A stretch of 6,240 nucleotides of DNA from Gammaproteobacteria bacterium. GTDB taxonomy: Bacteria > Pseudomonadota > Gammaproteobacteria > Pseudomonadales > Halomonadaceae. A model generated the notes under the pieces. The model worked only from the letters and a program-made list of their open reading frames with translations, was not told the origin of the DNA and searched no databases. Position numbers and translations under genes: made by a program. The stretch spans positions 2,707 to 8,946 of the forward strand of contig JAMCZP010000271.1 of the NCBI GenBank assembly GCA_023485185.1, read 5' to 3'. Positions 1 through 4,102 of the stretch are shown here, piece after piece. Position 1 is the first letter of the stretch. Every line of letters begins with the position of its first letter.

Positions 1-362
1 TTTTGCTCTGGGCGTCGGCAGAGCCGGAGAAACTCTCTGATGATGCGCTATCGCTGATCAAAGATGATAATAATAGGCTCTATTTTAGCGCTGCCAGCAT
101 CTGGGAAGTGGTGATTAAAAACAGCCTACAACGCACTGATTTTCACGTTGACCCACATCTTTTGCGAAGAGGATTGATGGATAATGGGTATTTAGAACTT
201 CCTATCAGTTCACTGCATACACTCAATGTTGCTCATTTACCCAGCATTCACAAAGATCCCTTTGATCGAATTTTGGTGGCCCAGGCAGAAGCTGAGGGAT
301 TTTTGCTGCTTACTGCGGATGAGTTGGTGGCTCAATATGCAGGCCCGATTAGAAAAATATAA
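1..362 (+). CDS. PIN-domain (VapC-like) toxin, 5'-truncated at window edge
   Basis: This is the C-terminal ~119 residues of a small PIN-domain ribonuclease, the toxin type of type II toxin-antitoxin pairs (VapC family, the group I know as COG3744). Visible signatures, counted from the codon at 3-5, are SAASIWEVVIKN at residues 29-40 with the acidic residue E35, HKDPFDRILVAQA at 83-95 with D88, and LLTADELV at 102-109 with D106. In this family these acidic residues coordinate the metal ion with an Asp near the N-terminus. The frame is open to the left edge, and the first residues (LLWAS) match the segment that normally follows the family's N-terminal LLDTHxLLW motif. About ten residues, including that first Asp, are therefore missing. 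The TTG at position 3 is not the true start. An antitoxin gene would be expected just upstream, outside the window. The gene is more AT-rich (about 45% GC by eye in its first 120 bases) than the operon it faces, as often seen in mobile addiction modules. Family assignment is firm; the RNA target is unknown. Confidence 0.85.
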   Translation, partial: LLWASAEPEKLSDDALSLIKDDNNRLYFSAASIWEVVIKNSLQRTDFHVDPHLLRRGLMDNGYLELPISSLHTLNVAHLPSIHKDPFDRILVAQAEAEGFLLLTADELVAQYAGPIRKI

Positions 363-411
363 GCATCAAATTTCCGTCGTCAAACGCAGCCTAACCATCT
401 GTTTTTTTTAA

Positions 412-449
412 AAGGCCCATCCGCAGTGTTTCATATGCGCACAGGCCTT
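412..449 (-). terminator. Possible weak terminator between convergent genes
   Basis: In the 98-bp gap between the two convergent genes, a 6-bp arm at 444-449 can pair with 412-417 (AAGGCC/GGCCTT). A further inner pairing of 436-439 with 422-425 (CGCA/TGCG) is separated from it by a 4x4 internal loop. Read on the minus strand, the hairpin follows the operon's stop codon by about a dozen bases and ends in only four T residues before an A run, so it is not a canonical intrinsic terminator. A run of eight T at 402-409 could serve the plus-strand PIN gene, but only a 3-4-bp stem precedes it. The rest of the gap shows nothing else I can support. Confidence 0.3.
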
Positions 450-460
450 GTACATCAGCT

Positions 461-3028
461 TTAGGATCGCCTCGCCAACCACCCCCGCCAGCCGCCAAAT
501 TCGGTGACATCTTCTGCTTCACCGCCTTCATTGAGCGCCCCTGCGGTGCAGATAAAACCACACTTCCAGCTACCGTCGGCAAGCTCCACCTGACCTAATC
601 CAAGCGGGGCCGGAATGCCTGCTAGAAAACTACCCACGGTTTCGATGGGCAGGCGCCATACTTCCACCTCAATCGCTTGGCCGTTTTCATCACGCAGCAT
701 TGCCGGGCGTTTGGGCGGCCCGCCTGCCAGGGCAAAGAGCTTGTAGCGAGGCGCGCTTTGGGTGCTGCTAACCAATACGCCGCCGCGTTCAGTCAACTGG
801 TGGTTAAGCGGCAGGCCTTGCAGGTGTGCACCGCACACTACCAGCTCCATAGTGCCGTTTTGGGCAGTGGTTAAGGGTTCTGGTAATGCCGGGTGAGCAA
901 CGCCAGTAGCACCCAATGGCAGCATTAATCGCGCTTCAAGTGCACGGCCTAAGGAGAGTAGCGTTAAGTCAGCAAAGAGCGGCCCAAACAGCGTGACGCC
1001 CACCGGCAGACCTTGCTCGGTAAAGCCAATGGGCACGGCCAGGGCGCTGTAGTCGAGCAGGTTCATAAAGTTGGTCCAGGTGCCCAAGCGCGAATTCACC
1101 CCAATAGGGTCCGCTGCCACCTCTGCCTTGGTGGGGTGGGTGACCGTGGTGGGCGAGAGCATCACATCCACCTGGCTGATAAGCGCATCGGCCTGACGCT
1201 TAAATTCGGCAAGTTTATAGCGCGCATCGAAGGCATCCACGGCCAGCGGCGTGGCGCCTTCCTGGGTAATTTCAAACGTGACTGGATGCACCGTCTCCGG
1301 GTGTCTCTTCATCAAATCGCGAATCACATGGTAGCGCTCAGCCACCCAAGGACCTTCATAGAGCAGACGCGCGGCAGCCAGTAACGGCGAGCAGTTCAGC
1401 TCGACTTTCTCACCACCAATCGCTTCTAGCTCGGCAATCGCTAGGTGCATTCCCTTGGTATAAGCCGTATCGGTTTGCCACTGAGATTCTAGCGGAACTC
1501 CAAAGCGGAACGCCGCAGGTGCTTTGCCATAGCGCTTACCTTGCACGGCGAAGTGATGCTCCCGAGACCAGGCGCACTGATCATCATAGGTAGCGGTAAT
1601 ATCGAACACTTTCGCCGCGTCGTCGGCGGTGAGGGCAAACAGGCTGATGGTGTCGAGCGTGGCGCAGGCAGGCACCACACCGCGAGTGCTAAGTAGGCCA
1701 AGGCTGGGCTTAACGCCGTACAGATTATGGAAACAGGCAGGCACACGCCCAGACCCCGCTGTATCGGTGCCAAGCGCAAAGCTCACCATCCCCGCCGCGG
1801 TGACCACCGCCGAGCCGCTGCTGGAACCACCGGGAATATAGTCGGGGTTAAAGGCGTTGGCCGGTACACCATAATCACTCAAGGCGCGCTCGCCCACCAA
1901 GCCGGTGGCGAACTGGTCAAGATTGGTTTTACCCAGAGGAATGGCGCCTGCCGCGATCAGCTGCTGTACTACAAAGGCGTTTTCTGTCGGCGTGTAGGCA
2001 TACGCAGGACTGCCTGCTGTGGTGGGTACGCCTGCTAAGTCGATATTATCTTTTAAGGCAAAGGGAATGCCGTAAAGCGGCAGCGTTTCAGGCGATTCAC
2101 CTTTCAGGCGCTTCAAATAGGGCTCCAGCTGTTCACGCGTAAGGCAAGTAATCCATGCAGGTTCTTGGCCGTGGCTTTGGGCTTGCGCAAGAAGTTCATC
2201 AATCAATGCTGTGGGGGTAAGTTCACCCTGTTGGTAGGCGGTGTGTAGGGTAGTGATATCCAGCGATGCGATGGGTAACATGATTAAACTCCTATTTGTA
2301 TTAACGGTGACCTTAATTAATGCTGAAAGTCGCTCCCCAGCCCGCCAGGGCTGGGTGGATAGCACTATCTGCCAACCGTCTTGGTCGCGCTGCAAGTAGT
2401 CGAAGCACAGGCTGGCCCGCCAGCGCAGGGCGTCGTTAGTTGAGTCGCTTAATGGTTCAAATAAGACTGCTGAATTGGCAGTTACAGCTCGTGGAGTAAT
2501 CGCCATGGCGTAGTCGCCTATTTGCAGCCAGCGAAGGTGACCCTGTTCGTCGCAGCGAATCTCTTCTTCAGCAGCCTCAGTAGAAATCTGTTGCCAGTGC
2601 TCAACGTACTGACCATGCGGGTGTCGCTCTTCCAGGGTGGTGTCGTTAATCCATTGCAGTAGCCCTATGTCCTTTTCCAGACTAGGGCATAGATCCTGAT
2701 AGCGGTGCCAGATGCATAGCCCTTTGCATAGCCCTTTGCATAGCCCTTTATATAGCTCGTCTTCGATCTGGGTAATACCCGCAAAAGCCGTGAACCCTGC
2801 CAGCCACTCCAGCTGAGATCGGTTGCAGTCGTCTAAACAGGTGATACCTGCAAAGTCAGGCGAATTTGCAGGCAGTCGCAGGTCGGCATGCCAATGCTTG
2901 CCCTGTAGCCAATAAACCTGAGTAGTGGTGTCGGCCTGCTGATAAGGCTCATTAGCGGGTTCGGCGTAGAGCGTGCGATGCCATACGCCGCGAAATGTTT
3001 GAGGTATGACAGGCAAGTCGACGTTCAT
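461..3028 (-). CDS. atzF: Allophanate hydrolase fused to an N-terminal domain of unknown function
   Basis: The 855-residue frame has two parts. Residues 250-855 are a complete allophanate hydrolase, which splits allophanate to ammonia and CO2 in the cytoplasm as the last step of urea-amidolyase-type pathways. The amidase-signature triad is visible: K326 in ALKDNID, cis-Ser S402 in PGGSSSGSA, and nucleophile S426 in GTDTAGSGRVPA. The S402-S426 spacing of 24 equals that recalled for AtzF (S165/S189). Residues ~724-849 (from NGTMELVV to the TEFGGWRGW ending) are the C-terminal domain typical of this enzyme. Measured from M250 the enzyme is 606 residues, the usual family length (AtzF ~605). Residues 1-249 are not part of a normal allophanate hydrolase. 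The start at 3028 overlaps the stop of the upstream oxygenase gene as ATGA, arguing for coupled translation. A strong internal Shine-Dalgarno and ATG at 2281 suggest that the hydrolase is also, or mainly, made from its own start. The enzyme identity is very secure; whether the two parts form one protein in the cell is open. Confidence 0.9.
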   Translation of the reverse strand: MNVDLPVIPQTFRGVWHRTLYAEPANEPYQQADTTTQVYWLQGKHWHADLRLPANSPDFAGITCLDDCNRSQLEWLAGFTAFAGITQIEDELYKGLCKGLCKGLCIWHRYQDLCPSLEKDIGLLQWINDTTLEERHPHGQYVEHWQQISTEAAEEEIRCDEQGHLRWLQIGDYAMAITPRAVTANSAVLFEPLSDSTNDALRWRASLCFDYLQRDQDGWQIVLSTQPWRAGERLSALIKVTVNTNRSLIMLPIASLDITTLHTAYQQGELTPTALIDELLAQAQSHGQEPAWITCLTREQLEPYLKRLKGESPETLPLYGIPFALKDNIDLAGVPTTAGSPAYAYTPTENAFVVQQLIAAGAIPLGKTNLDQFATGLVGERALSDYGVPANAFNPDYIPGGSSSGSAVVTAAGMVSFALGTDTAGSGRVPACFHNLYGVKPSLGLLSTRGVVPACATLDTISLFALTADDAAKVFDITATYDDQCAWSREHHFAVQGKRYGKAPAAFRFGVPLESQWQTDTAYTKGMHLAIAELEAIGGEKVELNCSPLLAAARLLYEGPWVAERYHVIRDLMKRHPETVHPVTFEITQEGATPLAVDAFDARYKLAEFKRQADALISQVDVMLSPTTVTHPTKAEVAADPIGVNSRLGTWTNFMNLLDYSALAVPIGFTEQGLPVGVTLFGPLFADLTLLSLGRALEARLMLPLGATGVAHPALPEPLTTAQNGTMELVVCGAHLQGLPLNHQLTERGGVLVSSTQSAPRYKLFALAGGPPKRPAMLRDENGQAIEVEVWRLPIETVGSFLAGIPAPLGLGQVELADGSWKCGFICTAGALNEGGEAEDVTEFGGWRGWLARRS
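2279..2293 (-). promoter_or_regulatory. Internal ribosome binding site and ATG for the hydrolase
   Basis: On the minus strand AGGAG lies at 2293-2289, followed by a 7-base spacer (TTTAATC) and ATG at 2281-2279. This ATG is in frame with the start at 3028 and encodes M250, opening the sequence MLPIASLDITTLHTAYQQG, a normal allophanate hydrolase N-terminus. The surrounding ~50 bases are AT-rich like an intergenic spacer, with TAA stops in both other frames at 2319-2317 and 2315-2313. The site therefore looks like a genuine translation start that gives a 606-residue enzyme. Confidence 0.75.
2282..3028 (-). other. Unrecognised N-terminal region of the hydrolase frame (probably an originally separate gene)
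   Basis: Residues 1-249 of the 855-residue frame form a separate unit of ~240 residues. It begins MNVDLPVIPQTFRGVWHRTL and is rich in Trp and His, with stretches such as VYWLQGKHWHADLRLP (residues 38-53), YVEHWQQI (141-148), GDYAMAI (171-177) and WQIVLSTQPWRAGE (219-232). I see no signal peptide, membrane segment or catalytic motif. The alternating polar/hydrophobic strands suggest a beta-rich, perhaps beta-barrel fold. I recall uncharacterised proteins with similar openings encoded beside allophanate hydrolase or urea carboxylase genes, and a loose likeness to the HRI1-type fold, but neither is verified. It carries the KGLC triplication at residues 94-105. The last residues (~236-249) are encoded by AT-rich, spacer-like DNA and are probably not part of the ancestral domain. 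Its function is unknown; conservation beside these enzymes would suggest an accessory role in the pathway. Confidence 0.6.
2714..2749. repeat. Perfect 12-bp tandem repeat, three copies
   Basis: The unit GCATAGCCCTTT occurs three times without mismatch at 2714-2725, 2726-2737 and 2738-2749, followed by a degenerate partial copy (ATATAGCTCGT, 2750-2760). It lies within the unknown N-terminal domain. Read on the minus strand in frame, it encodes KGLC three times (residues 94-105). Because the unit is four codons long, gain or loss of copies keeps the frame. It looks like a short slippage-prone tandem repeat. Confidence 0.95.
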
Positions 3029-3042
3029 AAGGGGTTTCCCTT
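3025..3042 (-). promoter_or_regulatory. ATGA start/stop overlap with small hairpin over the weak SD
   Basis: The oxygenase stop and the start of the 855-residue frame share ATGA at 3028-3025. Immediately upstream, 3042-3038 (AAGGG on the minus strand) can pair with 3033-3029 (CCCTT) across a 4-base loop. The only Shine-Dalgarno-like bases, AAGGGA, are within this small hairpin. Such an arrangement would favour translation by ribosomes arriving from the oxygenase gene. The stem is short (5 bp), so the effect is speculative. Confidence 0.35.
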
Positions 3043-4089
3043 ATGTTTGCCGTGCTGGCCCAGGCTACCTACTTCTCGGGCACCTTCGGGGAGCGCAATC
3101 TCACCCTTTGCTAAACGCTCGCGCAGGTAGCGGAAGGTTTGAATGGTTTGGGCGTAAAGGTGATCGCCCGCTTTGAGCGGTGCGTAATGGATTTTACCGT
3201 GTCGCTCGACTAATTCAGGCAGCGGCGCGACTTCGGTATGGTAATCGCAGGCGAAAAATAGCGGAAAAGAGTAGCGCTCCTCTTTCACTTTGCGCACCCG
3301 GTGGGAGGTCGCTACAAACTCGCCGTTACTCCATATCTCCAGCATATCGCCAATATTGACGACTAACGCGTCCTCATGGAATGGCACATCAATCCATTCG
3401 CCCGCACCGTTCATTACCTCAAGCCCTGGCGCGGTGGGTAGCAGCAGGGTAAAGCACTCGTAGTCGGTATGGGCACCGATGCCTTGGGCGTCTTTAGCCT
3501 TGGGGTTATACGGGTAGTGAATCAATCGCAGCTGGCTGGGCGGTTTGTTGACGTGGCGCAGTAGCTGCTGCTCTTCAAGACCTAACGCTAGTGCAAAGCC
3601 GCCCATGAGTGCGCGGCCCACTTGGTAAGCGGCATTATAGTAAGCGGCGACCGGCTCGCGGAAACCGTCAAGATCGGGCCAGGGATTGGGCCCGAGGAGT
3701 GGCGTACCCGCTAACACCTCAAGGTCGTCACTGGGCAGTTCAAAGGCAAGATCAAACGCCTCTTTCATGTCCGGCTTTTTAGGGTCTGGTGACTCTTCAC
3801 CGGGAGGAACATAGCCGCGGTGATGATGGTATAGGCCGATGTAGCGCTCCATTTTGGTTGCTTCAGGTTGAGCAAAGAAGCGCTTGGCTTGGGTAATTAA
3901 TCCCTTGCGAAGCGTGTGATCAATACCGTGGCCTACCATTTGAAAGAAACCCACTTCCCGCGCGGCGCGCCCCAGGGTCTCAGCAACCGCTTGGCGGGCT
4001 GCTGCATCACCATGGAGTAAACCGCGAATGTTGATAACGGGTATCTCTTGAAAGTCAGCTAAGCGCTGATCGGCGTTGATCTGGCTCAT
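3025..4089 (-). CDS. Isopenicillin-N-synthase-like Fe(II)/2-oxoglutarate-dependent oxygenase
   Basis: A complete 354-residue non-haem iron oxygenase of the IPNS/plant-2-ODD type, presumably cytoplasmic. The N-terminal DIOX_N region covers about residues 15-120 (IPVINIRGLL, then REVGFFQMVGHGI at 44-56). The catalytic jelly-roll core covers about 183-285. The iron-binding facial triad is visible as H207 and D209 (GAHTDYECFTLL) and H263 (TSHRV). R272 and S274 in RYSFPLFF form the RxS motif that binds the 2-oxoglutarate carboxylate in this family, so 2-oxoglutarate is the likely cosubstrate. The ATG at 4089 is supported by a strong AGGAGG at 4102-4097 with a 7-base spacer. It overlaps the stop of the carboxylase gene as ATGA, and the gene's own stop overlaps the next start in the same way, so it is a middle cistron of a coupled operon. 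Its substrate cannot be read from the sequence. The context suggests it acts on a urea-, guanidine- or nucleobase-like compound feeding the pathway. The fold is certain; the role is inference. Confidence 0.9.
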   Translation of the reverse strand: MSQINADQRLADFQEIPVINIRGLLHGDAAARQAVAETLGRAAREVGFFQMVGHGIDHTLRKGLITQAKRFFAQPEATKMERYIGLYHHHRGYVPPGEESPDPKKPDMKEAFDLAFELPSDDLEVLAGTPLLGPNPWPDLDGFREPVAAYYNAAYQVGRALMGGFALALGLEEQQLLRHVNKPPSQLRLIHYPYNPKAKDAQGIGAHTDYECFTLLLPTAPGLEVMNGAGEWIDVPFHEDALVVNIGDMLEIWSNGEFVATSHRVRKVKEERYSFPLFFACDYHTEVAPLPELVERHGKIHYAPLKAGDHLYAQTIQTFRYLRERLAKGEIALPEGAREVGSLGQHGKHKGNPL

Positions 4090-4102
4090 GCGTTTACCTC
4101 CT
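4086..4102 (-). promoter_or_regulatory. Strong SD and ATGA overlap at the oxygenase start
   Basis: AGGAGG at 4102-4097 lies seven bases upstream of the ATG at 4089-4087, inside the final codons of the carboxylase gene. The carboxylase stop TGA (4088-4086) overlaps this ATG. This fixes the oxygenase start and shows that the two genes are co-transcribed. Confidence 0.8.

Noticed and set aside
3..5. TTG as the start of the PIN-domain gene
   Set aside because: The frame is open to the window edge, and the first residues match the middle of the family's N-terminal motif, so the true start is further left.
386..409. Intrinsic terminator for the PIN gene ending in eight T
   Set aside because: Only a 3-4-bp stem (GCAG/CTGT) can form before the T run, too weak to call as a terminator on its own.
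1013..1384. Plus-strand open frame of 123 codons opposite the hydrolase
   Set aside because: It lies wholly antisense to a well-conserved amidase region, has no recognisable domain, and is typical of shadow frames in GC-rich coding DNA. The same holds for frames at 1489-1779, 1727-2038, 4400-4856 and 5613-5846.
2281..2330. Internal promoter before the hydrolase start
   Set aside because: The stretch is AT-rich, but I find no -35 and -10 pair at acceptable spacing; the AT-richness is better explained as old intergenic spacer.
2714..2749. CRISPR-like or regulatory iteron array
   Set aside because: Units are 12 bp, directly abutting with no spacers, and in frame inside a coding region, so this is a simple tandem repeat.
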